Assembly (NCBI RefSeq): GCF_026213295.1
Contig: NC_079426.1
Coordinates: 15,635,518 to 15,699,517, forward strand
DNA from: Gadus chalcogrammus
Lineage: Eukaryota > Chordata > Actinopteri > Gadiformes > Gadidae
Direction: 5' to 3'
Length of the DNA stretch: 64,000 nucleotides
This document shows, one piece after another, positions 21,418-31,927 of this stretch. Within the stretch, counting starts at the first letter, position 1. Every line of letters begins with the position of its first letter. The notes below the pieces were generated by a model, which worked only from the letters and a program-made list of their open reading frames with translations, made no database searches and had not been told where the DNA came from. A program made the translations under genes and the position numbers.

Positions 21418-22257
21418 AGGTTGGGTATGGAATTCGCTTTTTTGGCCATTTTTGCAAAATTACTTGAAATCCCTATCATAACCCGCTTACAGCCACTGAG
21501 TTAGAAGTACTGACATGAAAATTAAACAAGTCAATCATCTGTGGAACGGGCAGGGCTCGAAAAACTCCAGCCAATCATTTCCATTGCCACCGAGTTGCAT
21601 TGGACAGTAAGTACGTCAATCAAACGGTCGTACTGCACTCCCCCTCCCCCGCGCCCCGCGCGCGACCCCTTCGTGCAGTACTCGTGACCCAGAGCTCGTG
21701 ACCCAGAGCAAGCTCCTGTTTGTTGTTATCCTGCGGTAGCTACTGGAACTAGTTAATCCACATTTGGACCTAGCAGTAGAAGACAATTTCCATGGCAGAC
21801 AAGACGCCACCATCCCCACCACCACCACCAGCAAAGAGAAGGAAAACTCTTTTTCAGAGAGTAATTGATTATAAAAACGCTGAAAGAGAAAAACTGAAAT
21901 CAAGAATAATCCTAGGCGCTGCTTTCGAACGTTGGTGGCAACTGAAGGACGAGAAGGGTCTAAAAACCGATGCTTGTGTGGCGGTTGACCTAGATTCAAA
22001 GTTTATACCGTTTATACTCGGTAATACCGGTGTTGAGACGAGTGTATTAATCGGTGTGAAAATGTCCACATCGCGGCAACCCTAGTGAAAACCAGGACTT
22101 CCAATACAATTATATGAAACAAACATACATTTTCTAAAAATAGTAATGATTTATGTGACCGTTAAATGTTTATAACATCTGGTGCAACCATAGCTGCGAG
22201 AACGTATTCTCAGCAGGGGGTGCTGGAAAAAAAAAACTCAGCCTGCACTAGACTCGC
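21418..22257 (+). mobile_element. TTAA-target element, 5' fragment
   Basis: TTAA (21414-21417) is followed by AGGTTGGGTATGGAATTCGC, the terminus of the element found whole at 41335-42856. The two are collinear up to 22257 (GACTCGC), where the diverged palindrome relative begins. The reading frame 21792-22085 starts MADKTPPSPPPPPAKRRKT and contains GAAFERWWQLKDEKGLKTDA. It ends in a nested MITE-like segment (about 21995-22085). The 3' half is not found in the window. Confidence 0.75.
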
Positions 22258-22860
22258 CAACACAGTCTCACTCCCTACTCGTCAAATGTGTGACGCATGG
22301 CCAAGGATCCCTGGCGTCAATTTCCGTCGAAAAATGGGTACCTTTTTCGTCGTTTTTCAACGCGGGGTCCGTCAGATAGACATTCATGTTAATCCCTCAC
22401 CGTCGGATATAGACGAAAGGAAATCGATGTTTATCAACGGTGATGCCGTAGCTATTGTCTATTGATTTGTTTGACAGATTCACCATTAAACGTGTTTCTA
22501 ATGCCATTTCTAGAGAGAAATTTACTTTTTCCTTGAATAATCTTCAGTCAGTGAATGTGTATGATCTTTATTAATATTTATTATTCGAATGGGAAATGCA
22601 ATATTTTAGGACCGATTCACCGTTAAACGTGTTTCTAATAACATTTCTAGCGAGAAATATGCTTTTTACTTGCATAATCTTCAGTCAGTGATTGTGTCTT
22701 ATCTTTAGTTTTATAGTTATTAGGAAGACTTTATCGGCTCGCTCGCATGTTTCAACGACGTCAGGTTGCTAGGGACGCTGCTTTCGCTAAACTAGCAGCT
22801 CACGTGTTTCCTGCGTTTGTGTTATTAAACCGTTACTTTATGTAACTTTTAATGATATTG

Positions 22861-23442
22861 CAATAACCACAGGCGAGGTAGTGAGCGAAGTAAGCTTGAT
22901 AGCAGGTTTATTGGATTCCACAATCGGACAGGCAGGCACCGCTCCACCGGAAAACTACAACAACCAAAACTCCCGCCCGGAAGGAAACCCCCGGAACCCC
23001 CTCTCAGAAGGCGAGCCCCTTCCCCCCAAACCCTGTGACGCCAGGACCATAGACATCTTGCCCAGGACTGGTGCATATTTCCGGAATCCACCAGTGCTCA
23101 GAGGCCACGCCTGGTATTGCAGTCGGTTTAGTGGGCTGTGGACGGGTCCCGGAAGTAGATATCCTCGTTCACTCCAATACAAGTGGGGAGCAGGAATGTG
23201 TCTCCGCAGAAAATGTGTGGATATCAATCAAAGGTTCATAATTATCTTTATACCGTGTACTAAAAAAAAATAAGTTTTTTCTTTTCAAAACGCCACCTCA
23301 AGCGTTTTATTAGCCGTTATCTCGCTGGGGAAGAGTGGTGTGCAGCTGAAAGGAGTCGTAGGGAAACAAATGGCATCCGAGAGGGCCTAGTTCAGTGCTC
23401 CGTTAACGTGTCCGATTTTGGACTGGTTCATCTGCTGCTCAA
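22861..23442 (+). other. unclassified insertion in the palindrome relative
   Basis: This GC-richer stretch interrupts homology to the palindrome arm after GTAACTTTTAATGATAT. Its start (TGCAATAACCACAGGCGAGG and a following TTTATT) loosely resembles 26696-26760 (TGTAATGACCACGGAAGAGG), suggesting two LTR-like copies of one family. No protein is recognised. Confidence 0.35.
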
Positions 23443-23445
23443 TAA

Positions 23446-24234
23446 CGCCCCGTGCCCACTACATGCGTCCGTTGACTGATGTGGGAAGGCGTGGCTGACT
23501 GATGGGGGAGTAGTCTTTGCAGATGCATCCGTCAGCCAATCAAATCGTTTCACCGGGTTCTTCCCGCTACTTCCTGCTTGTTGCGATGCAAGATGACCCG
23601 CTTTCCATGCAGTATCGTCAGAGGCCGAGTCGCGTCACAGTGCTTACATTTGCATACGCGATTGTTACGTCCCCCGCTAGGGGAAGGGGTGGCAACATAA
23701 AACCAGATGTCTTTGGTTAACTGGAAGTTGTTTATTTGTTTATTTAGCCCAGAGCATGGGATAAGTTCCCGTGTAACAATTAACAAGAACCTCGATCAAC
23801 CAACAAATAACCATTCGAAGACCCAATATGGCAAGCTTCATATCCAAGGCCAGCTGCCGTGGATGTTGAGCTCGCCCGTGCTTTACCCTCCCGGATCCTC
23901 GGCCCTCCGATGCAGCAGCCAATCACGTCCGGGGACAGGCACATTAAAATTAACATAATGGTCAACAAATCACACGCGGGGAAAAACACATGATCATTAG
24001 CATGAGAATCGACAAACTGAGGATTTTACTCATGAGGGCGGGGTGTCAATCAGCAACCGTACAGCGATCTGATTGGATGACGGATCCGTCGCTGCCAAAA
24101 AGTTGAATATTTTTCAACTTTCTGACGGAGCCGAAGGCTCCAACGGAACGTACGGATCCACAATGCATTGCGCGTCCGTCCCCATTAAAGTCAATGGGGA
24201 TCACGCAACGGACGCATGTAGTGGGCACGGGGCG
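23446..24234 (+). mobile_element. Harbinger-like MITE containing a solo LTR
   Basis: The terminal inverted repeat CGCCCCGTGCCCACTACATG (about 30 bp, near perfect at both ends) is flanked by TAA at 23443-23445 and 24235-24237, the 3 bp duplication typical of PIF/Harbinger. A second, shorter family member is at 59191-59477. Removing the solo LTR leaves about 383 bp with no coding capacity. Confidence 0.8.
23663..24063 (+). repeat. solo LTR inside the MITE
   Basis: A 401 bp segment, TGTTACGTCC...AACCGTACA, has TG...CA ends and an exact 5 bp duplication GCGAT (23658-23662 and 24064-24068). The MITE copy at 59191 is uninterrupted at the corresponding place. TG/CA ends, the 5 bp TSD and the absence of internal sequence define a solo LTR of a retroelement (gypsy or ERV type undecided). 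Confidence 0.85.
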
Positions 24235-25499
24235 TAATCCTCGTGGCTCTAAAAACCACGCGGCAAAGGAGCTGCCGTAAATTGTGTTGTTTTTGTCGTA
24301 AACTAGGGTCCGATGGTTGAAAAATAGACAGATATTCCAAGGTATCCTTAAAAGGCAGCTTGGATGTGTTTATTTTCTGCAGTTTAGACTTCTGTAACTA
24401 ATTTTTGAAAGTAAAACACCAAGCTCATTGATTTAACGAGGGAGGGTTATTTGAAACAATTTATTAAATAAATATTTGTGAGAGGTCATTCCTTCTCCTG
24501 ATTTTACTTCCTATTTATGTCTAGGATAAACCCCTACTGTCCACAAGCATCCCCCCCCCTCCCCATATGGATTTGGAGAATTGTTGCCACGTCCCAGTGG
24601 TGGAGGTATCATATATATATGAAAGAGGGCATTTAATTATAGCCTACTACAATGATCAATTAGGAGGCCGAAGCCCTAAAGGAAGTGATCCAATAGGTGA
24701 CTGAGTCGACAACATTTAAGTAAGCTGTATAGGGTCTCTTATATATCAAAGGGGGTCTCAAAGGACGCATACGCTTCAACCTGTGGCTCCAGCACTACAG
24801 GAAATGACTCCGCAAGTACTCCATCTCGTTGCAACTCACCCAGCGGCTCGCTTGCAAGATTTTGGCCTGAAGTTCTTCCCAGACCTACACCCTAGCCATC
24901 CAACATGCATATCTGAGAATCAGGCCTCTCTTTAATAATGACAAAAAGTTATGAGAGAAACACATTTTAACTTTTTGTTATCTCATAAGCGGCGTGGTGC
25001 CGGCTCCTTTTGACCTTTTGACCCCAGACTTCAAAAACGTGGCCACAGGCCAGCTGTGTCTGCACACCTTTAGCCACAAATGTACACCTCCGTCCCAAAA
25101 AAAATGGGGACTAGAAACTAACCTCTGTCTTATGTACATTTACTGTACTGTTGGAGGTCACGCCCCTTTGCCAACCTTTTCGAGATAGCTAGGGATGCTA
25201 AAATGTTTACACACATTTCCCGGGGCCCCGTGAACGACATATCCGAGATTTGGAGTTCTAGCCCTTGGAGAAAAAAAGTTTTCCCAAATGGAGTGTCATT
25301 TGGACAAAGCCCCTCAGAAGTGTAGCCTGCAAGACCTAATGGTTCTACCGCCCTGAAATTTGAATACCTTATTCTAGGGTCTAACTGGGACCTCCGCACC
25401 GAAACTTGGCCCGGTCGGACCCCGAGGGCAGGGAGGGGGGGCCCTTCCTGCCCGAAACTTGGCCCGGTCAGACCCCGAGGGCAGGCCCCACCCTTCCGG

Positions 25500-26056
25500 C
25501 CCTCGGGCGCCCTAACGAAAAGCCGCTGCCCCCCGACCGCCTCCAGAAGCAGATTGTCGGCCTAACGGACAGGGTGTTCGTTTGTGCCTCTCAATCCGCG
25601 GCGGTGGTCAACAACATCGCCCTGCTCTCCTCTGCCATGGTCTCCTTGTCGGCTGACAGGGAGGCGTACGGCCCGGAGGAAGCCGTGAGATGGCTGGCGG
25701 TTTCCCGCTTTTCCAGCGTCATCCTCCAGCTATGCCAGCCGATAGCCGTTTCGGTCGGCCGGCATATGGCGTGGGCTACCATGTTTCAAAGGGTCATATG
25801 GCTCTCCCACACTGCGGTGCCGGAACGAGAGCGGGCCAGCCTCGTCCAGGGTCCACTAACGCCGGATGGCCTATTTGGTCCCCGGTTCTCCGAGGTGCTC
25901 GCGCACCAGCAGTCAGTCCGTGAGAATCGTCTCCGGTTCGGGGCGATTCTCACGGGCTCCTCCCGCCAGCAGGCTGGGAGGAAGCGGGGTCCAGGCCGGT
26001 CCCAGCTTTCCAGGGGGCCGCCTCCGACTCCAGCCCCGGTGCAGCAGCAGCAGTAG
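25500..26056 (+). pseudogene. DIRS-like Gag fragment
   Basis: The plus strand reads LQKQIVGLTDRVFVCASQSA, later VIWLSHTAVPERERASLVQG and LTPDGLFGPRFSEVL, ending in Arg/Gln/Pro-rich sequence and a stop at 26054-26056. The pattern WL-X(6)-ER-X5-GPL-X2-DGLFGP is what I recall from Gag-like ORFs of DIRS/Ngaro retrotransposons. The upstream part of the open frame (25406-25496) is not Gag but palindrome-relative sequence read through. No RT or recombinase follows. Confidence 0.5.
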
Positions 26057-28044
26057 CAGCAGCCGCCGCAGACGGGGAGAGCAGCGCCACAGACCGGGAA
26101 GTTCCGGAAGCTTGCTCCTAAGCTTGGCGGTCGGTCGGCGTGTTCACATGGCCTCTGCTTCTAAGAAGCGGCGTCCCTTGGAGCCTCGTGGACGGATCAG
26201 AGACTCGTTGCACGAGCCCGTGGATACGGTCGCTTGTACCGGTCTCCTGGTTCCCCACATTATAGGTGAGGAGACGGGTCCGCGTGCTGTGGCTACAGCC
26301 TGGGACAGCGCATGCGCACAGGTGCGGCGGCCGGACGGCTCGGTCCCTGTTCAGCGGGCACGAGCGCGACGTCTAGACAGCTCGTTGTTTTTACAGCGGC
26401 TGGTTCTGGTACGTCTCCTACGCTCGCTGAGCCTCCTCCCTTTCATGGGAAGCCCCCCTTGGTTCACACACAGTGTGGAGGCTGTAGGGGCAGAGGAATA
26501 CGGGTTATTCCTGGACGGTCTTCCTCAGCTGATGTACAATATTATGAATAGACTGTGTTGGGTTCTCCGACGTCTCCCACTGTCTTAAAAAAACAACTAA
26601 AAAGTAGTAGTACTTTTCTAAGTTAAGACAGTCAAAGATGGCTCTTTTAGTTCTTCAGTTGTAACAACTGCAGTTGGTCAAGGACTCTATTCATAATATT
26701 GTAATGACCACGGAAGAGGCAGTGAATGAAGTATTGATTAGACAGAGATTTATTAGATAGGCCTACCTAATAAACCGTTGGAACACACAAGACCGGAAAC
26801 CATAGCAACGCCGGTAAACAAACCCCAGAGAAGCCCAATCCCTACGAGAGCTCCCCGCGCTACAGCCATCCGGTGGCGCACAGAGCTTTTGGCCGTGATG
26901 TTATGTATACAACTATATTATATTATATACTATTATATATAGAGCTCCGGGAGTCGTGAACAGCAACAATCACTTTCTCCTCCATGCTGCAGTTCACCCC
27001 GGACTGCACTGCACTGAGTTGGCCGGTTGAACGCTGATTGGCTGTTACGTTACACATGCAACTCAGTGGCCACGCTGTTGAACGCTGATTGGCTGTCATC
27101 ACGCGAACGTCCCTCAAAGATTAAATATTTTTAAAGAATGATAGATTGCGGGGAACATAGGACCCTTTTCCCAGAAAAGGGTTGGCTGACTAGCAAATCA
27201 AAACTAATAATTTAAGATTGATTGAAGAACCTAGGGCCCTGCATGCCCTCTTTATTATAGGGGTAAAAGGGCTACACATGCATACGCGAACACACGCACA
27301 CGCACTTACAGATTTTATGGGCTACGAACATACGCAAATCAAATAAAGGTATTCTCGTTGATGGGCCATCAAACAAACAGAACCATGATGAATGTTTTTT
27401 TTAATATTTATTTCCCCTCAACATTCATGCCGAGTGTGCCTAATGTAATTTTTTAATTAGACGATAGGCATAATGATGTCTCGTCATCACCTGCAATCAA
27501 CAGATTAAGTTAAATTAATGTTGTAGAAACTGTTAAATATACAGCATTGGCGTCCAACACCAAGGCTATATCACGCTTAAGTAGCTGTCAATAGTATCTT
27601 GAATTTAATATTGGTCTGATACTTCAATGTATCAATGATTCATAAAGCTTTTCCTCTCGGAAATCATCATGTCGATCTGTCATACAGCATACAATCAGAA
27701 CACTACTTCATTCATATCAATGTTTGTTGCGCTGAACAGCGCTCATTAATGGGTACATGCTGCACTCGTGTGGCGACAATCTGTACTTAATGTATAATGC
27801 AACAATGATTATATTTACCATATCGTCCACTTACAATATAAACTGCAATTCTAACTGGATTAGGTGCTTCATGAACCACCTCAAGAACGGATGCTTGTTA
27901 ACATTGTGTCTCTGTTAGGGATATTGTTCAGAATACCCCTATGTATTTGTGTCATTTGTTCTGTCAGACAGCCTGTAATGCACCCTTACCTCTAGGTGGG
28001 GTAATTTTTCCATTTGGTAAACACTGACACACACTCGCATAATG
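26057..28044. other. intergenic, mostly uncharacterised
   Basis: The first 540 bases are GC-rich and continue the frame-shifted retroelement-like sequence without recognisable domains. The stretch 26696-26760 resembles 22858-22920. There is a local duplication of the sequence around GAACGCTGATTGGCTGT at 27028-27046 and 27073-27091. A TA-rich run lies at 26905-26940. No gene is seen. Confidence 0.5.
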
Positions 28045-28090
28045 CTCTAGTTCAGCCGTTCTCAATCTGTGGTACCACTAGAGGTACCAC

Positions 28091-28132
28091 AGAGGGCGCT
28101 CGCGTACCACCAGTGGTACGCGAGCGCCCTCT
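28091..28132. repeat. perfect hairpin near the hAT end
   Basis: Two 20 bp arms (AGAGGGCGCTCGCGTACCAC and its exact reverse complement) are separated by CA. The subterminal motif GGTACCAC recurs around it. It is probably a transposase-binding or foldback structure of the hAT end. Confidence 0.85.
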
Positions 28133-28359
28133 AGTGGTACGCGGAGTATGAACGATTTTTTTAAGCAAAAAAAGGAAAAAAAGGTGCAAAATCGTTGCTA
28201 TCCTGGCTCCAAACAGGGAATATTAGAAGGAGAAATTAAGTCAATGTGTCAGGCAGCACACCACAAGATTAAGTTGCCAACAGTGAAGGTTTTAGTGACC
28301 CTAGCACTAGTGCTTATAGTGCCAATTGCAGTGTATCGAGCAGTGCTAGTGATGCTTCA

Positions 28360-31300
28360 CACAAAACTGTAAGGATATACGACTCGACTTACATTAATCT
28401 TGGATTTGTTTGTAGTTGGGTTGAGAATGAACCAAGACCACAGTGCGTTGTGTGCGGACTCGTTCTCAGCAATGAATCTATGAAGCCATCCCATCTCAAC
28501 TGCGGTCACGCCAGCCGCACTTTGGAGAAGCCCCGTCAAGCCAGCCGCCGCTTAATATATGTTGCGCATCTATTACTGCACTTACGGTACGGTGCCCGAC
28601 TAGGCCAAAATGGATGGGAAAGCAGTTTTTTATACCCGGTGCAACGGTTAAACATGGGGGATGTTACAGGTTTGCTGATATTTTCAATGGATTCTTGTTC
28701 ACAGTGATCCTGACTATCACTCTAGAACATATCAAAACATTTTACTGTATGGTTTTATGATAAATTAAATTCAAAGTCCCTCCCACTCTCAAAGTATACT
28801 GGAGAATGGATCATTTCCTCAATTTCAAAAATGTATTAAAATTATTCCTTAAGAGGTTTGCTGATATTTTCAATGGATTCTTGTTCACAGTGATCCTGAC
28901 TATCACTGTCTAACATATAAAAACATTTTACTGTATGGTTTTATAATAAATTAAATTTAAAGTCCCTCCCACTCTCAAAGTGCATACTGGCGAATGGATA
29001 ATTTCCTCAATTTCAAAAAATCCATTGAAAATATTAACAAACCTCTTAACGAATAATTGTAATACATTTTTGAAATTGAGGAAATTATCCATTCGCCAGT
29101 ATGCACTTTGAGAGTGGGAGGGACTTTGAATTTAATTTATTATAAAACCATACAGTAAAATGTTTTGATATGTTATACAGTGATAGTCCGGATCACTGTA
29201 AACAGGAATCCATTGAAAATATCAGCAAACCTCTTAAGGAATAATTTTAATACATTTTTGAAATTGAGGAAATTATCCATTCGCCAGTATGCACTTTGAG
29301 AGTGGGAGGGACTTTGAATTGAATGTATTATAAAACCATACAGTAAAATGTTTTGATATGTTATACAGTGATAGTCAGGATCACTGTGAACAAGAATCCA
29401 TTGAAAATATCAGCAAAACTCTTAAGGAATAATTGTAATACATTTTTGAAATTGAGGAAATTATCCATTCGCCAGTATGTACTTTGAGAGTGGGAGGGAC
29501 TTTGAATTTAATTTATTATAAAACCATAGAGTAAAATGTTTTGATATGTTATAGAGTGATAGTCAGGATCACTGTGAACAAGAATCCATTGAAAATATCA
29601 GCAAACCTCTTAAGGAATAATTGTAATACATTTTTGAAATTGAGGAAATTATCCATTCGCCAGTACGTACTTTGAGAGTTGGAGGGACTTTGAATTTAAT
29701 TTATTATAAAACCATACAGTAAAATGTTTTGATATGTTATACAGTGATAGTCAGGATAACTGTGAAAAGGAATCCATTGAAAATATTAACAAACCTCTTA
29801 AGGAATAATTCTAGGCCTAATACATTTTTGAAATTTAGGAAATTATCCATTCGCCAGTATGCACTTTGAGAGTGGGAGGGACTTTGAATTGAATGTATTA
29901 TAAAACCATACAGTAAAATGTTTTGATATGTTATACAGTGATAGTCAGGATCACTGTGAACAAGAATCCATTGAAAATATCAGCAAACCTCTTAAGGAAT
30001 AATTTTAATACATTTTTGAAAAGCAGGAAATCATCCATTCTCCAGTATGCACTTTGATACTGGGAAGGATTTTGAATTGAATTTATTATAAAACCATACA
30101 GTAAAATGTTTTGATATGTTCTATAGTGATAGTCAGGATCACTGTGAAGAAGAATCCTGTGAAAAAAATCAGCAAACCTATAATATCCCCCATGTTTAAC
30201 CGTTGCAACGGGTGTAAAAAACTGCTTTCCCATCCATTTTGGCCTAGTCGGGCACTGTACCGTAAGTGCAGTAATAGATGCGCAACAGATATTAAGCGGC
30301 GGCTGGCTTGACGGGGCTTTTCCGAAGTGCGGCTGGCGTGACCGCAGTCCATCTCAGACGGCATCTTTCCACTAATCACCCATCACTGAAAGATAAGCCA
30401 GTTGACTTTTTTCTCAGAAAATGCGATGAGCTAAAGCAGTCCAAGACAACAATTCGGCACAGCACTACACCCGTAGCCAAAGCTCAAGAAGCTTCCTATC
30501 GTGCCAGCCTTCGATTAGCAAAAGCTGGTAAGCCGCACACGATTGGAGAAGAACCATGTTTACCTTTGGCCAAAGAGATAATGAGCATTATGTGTGGGGA
30601 GAAGGCTGCGAAACATTTGAGCTTAGTGCCGCTGTCTAATGTCACAGTGTCACGTAGGATACAAGCAATAGCAAAGAACGCTTAACACATTCTGATTGAA
30701 CGAATTAAATGCAGTCCTTACTTTTCCATACAACTTGATGAGACCACAGATGTTGCGGATTGGGCTAATTTGCTTGTATACGTCAGATACGAATATCAAA
30801 GCGCAACTCATGAGGACTTTCTGTTCTGTCGGTCACTTCAGACAAGAACTACAGCGGAACACATCTTTCAGCTCGTGAATGGCTTTTTTCCAAGAGACTG
30901 GGCTAGACTGGAAAAAGTGCCCAAATTTGCGAGGTGGCACCTGATGTACAATGGACTCACTGCGGCATCCATCGCGAAGCTCCCGCAGTGAAGAAAATGC
31001 CCGTAGAATTTAAGGCTGTCTTTGACACATCTGTAAAAACAGTAAATTTCATCAAAGCCAGACCAATGCAAGCTCACCTATTCCATGTTCTCTGTGATGA
31101 GATGGGCAGCGAGCATGTTCAACTTCTGTTGCATACAGAAGTAAGATGGCTCTCAAGTGGGAAGGTGCTGTCCAGGCTTTTTGAATTGCACAGAGAGGTC
31201 CAAGTGTTCTTGCGGGACAAAAACCTCCCCGCATCAGATGTTTTTGACGACACTGTGTGGCTCAGTCAGCTCGCCTACTTGCCAGACATTTTTTCCCGTA

Positions 31301-31920
31301 TGAATGAGCTGAATTTGTGACTGCAGGGACTCTCTACCAGTGCCAGGAAAAAAATCAGTGCAATGCTGAAAAAACTGGAATTATTCTAAATAAAAATAAG
31401 GACTGGTGATGTGTCAGCGTTCCCTAATCTGGACACTTTTCTCTCTGACAATGACCTCAGGCTCGCTAATCAAGTCAGGGACAACATTGCTGAGCACCTG
31501 AACTCTCTCCGACAACAGTTCACTGAATATTTCCCTGCGATTGCGCAGGGTAATGCCTGGATGCGAGATCCGTTTCTCATTTTGGCTTCTGACGTCCTGG
31601 AGCAGAACTTATCGGCTCTTGAGCAGGAACCTTTAATTGAACTGTCCTGTGACGAGACGTTGAAGTCTCCCTTCAGTGGCCAGACATTGCTGGACTTTTG
31701 GATGCAGCGACGCTGCGAATATCCTGCGCTTTCAGACAAGGCTGTGCGCTTTCTCATTCCATTTGCGACCACGTATTTGTGCGAGAAAGGCTTCTCTTCC
31801 CTCTCCGTCATTAAGACTAAATATAGAAGCAGGTTGGATGCTGAACCAAGTCTGAAGCTAAAGCTAACCTCAATCGACCCAGACATCACAGAACTCTGTT
31901 CACAGAGCCACGCACACCCC
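28360..31920 (+). pseudogene. hAT transposase, ZBED5/SCAND3-like, broken
   Basis: The BED-type start (CVVCGLVLSNESMKPSHL, about 28444-28498) is cut by the insertion 28499-30348 and resumes at 30357 with RRHLSTNHPSLKDKPVDFF. A stop at 30683-30685 is followed in the same frame by the RNase H-like core start SIQLDETTDVADWANLLVY. About 30905-30935 shows a deletion and frameshift before VQWTHCGIHREAPAVKKMP. 30940-31320 holds LLHTEVRWLSSGKVLSRLFE, and 31411-31920 holds the C-terminal dimerisation region with FATTYLCEKGFSSLSVIKTK. Relatives include host genes derived from such transposases. Here stops, a frameshift and two insertions make it a pseudogene. Confidence 0.85.
28499..30348. mobile_element. 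long-TIR insertion with internal 190 bp tandem repeats
   Basis: This is a 1,850 bp element with terminal inverted repeats starting ACTGCGGTCACGCCAGCCGC, similar over at least 160 bp and more loosely over about 500 bp. An exact 8 bp duplication CCATCTCA (28491-28498 and 30349-30356) brackets it. The interior consists of units of about 190 bp (around TTTTGATATGTTATACAGTG, six at 29040-30170), with two more in reverse orientation at 28665-29030. There is no coding capacity. An 8 bp TSD suggests hAT or MULE-type mobilisation. Confidence 0.85.
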
Positions 31921-31927
31921 TCTCACT

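Larger units (their letters stand above)
22258..25496 (+). mobile_element. diverged, linear relative of the giant palindrome
   Basis: It begins with the same terminus, CAACACAGTCTCACTCC. Blocks then follow the palindrome arm: 22472-22860 matches about 7135-7330, 24240-24720 matches about 7915-8400, and 24740-25010 matches about 8410-8690. It then runs straight into spacer sequence (25020-25320, like 10090-10370) and the start of the opposite arm (25345-25496, like 10455-10600). There is no palindrome. Other DNA, including a MITE with a solo LTR, interrupts it. No right terminus is seen; DIRS-like gag sequence follows directly. Confidence 0.75.
13866..31927. other. 18,062 bp segment inverted between the two palindromes
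   Basis: Flanking duplications are swapped between the two palindromes. Copy 1 has AGTGAGA on its left and CCGGGAT on its right. Copy 2 has TCTCACT (reverse complement of AGTGAGA) on its left and ATCCCGG (reverse complement of CCGGGAT) on its right. Flipping this segment restores both 7 bp TSDs, rejoins the gypsy gag and its 4 bp TSD TAAT, and rejoins the hAT with its 8 bp TSD. The breakpoints lie somewhere inside the palindromes. A scaffolding error would look the same. Confidence 0.85.
28053..31927 (+). mobile_element. hAT (ZBED/SCAND3-like) element, 5' and coding part
   Basis: The terminus CAGCCGTTCTCAATCTGTGG is preceded by CTCTAGTT (28045-28052); the matching duplicate is the reverse complement of 5466-5473. 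The element carries a transposase gene (28360-31920). It is interrupted at 28499 by a long-TIR insertion and at 31928 by giant palindrome copy 2. Its 3' end is the piece at 5474-6231, reached after undoing the inversion. The original length without insertions was roughly 2.8 kb. Confidence 0.85.

Noticed and set aside
22258..22264. Looking for a GACTCGC duplication to the right of the palindrome relative
   Set aside because: GACTCGC flanks its left end, but no partner was found next to a matching terminus. The right end appears lost, so no TSD is claimed.
25866..26588. 240-codon open frame overlapping the Gag-like fragment
   Set aside because: Its first half is the shadow frame of the Gag-like sequence and its second half has no recognisable domain.
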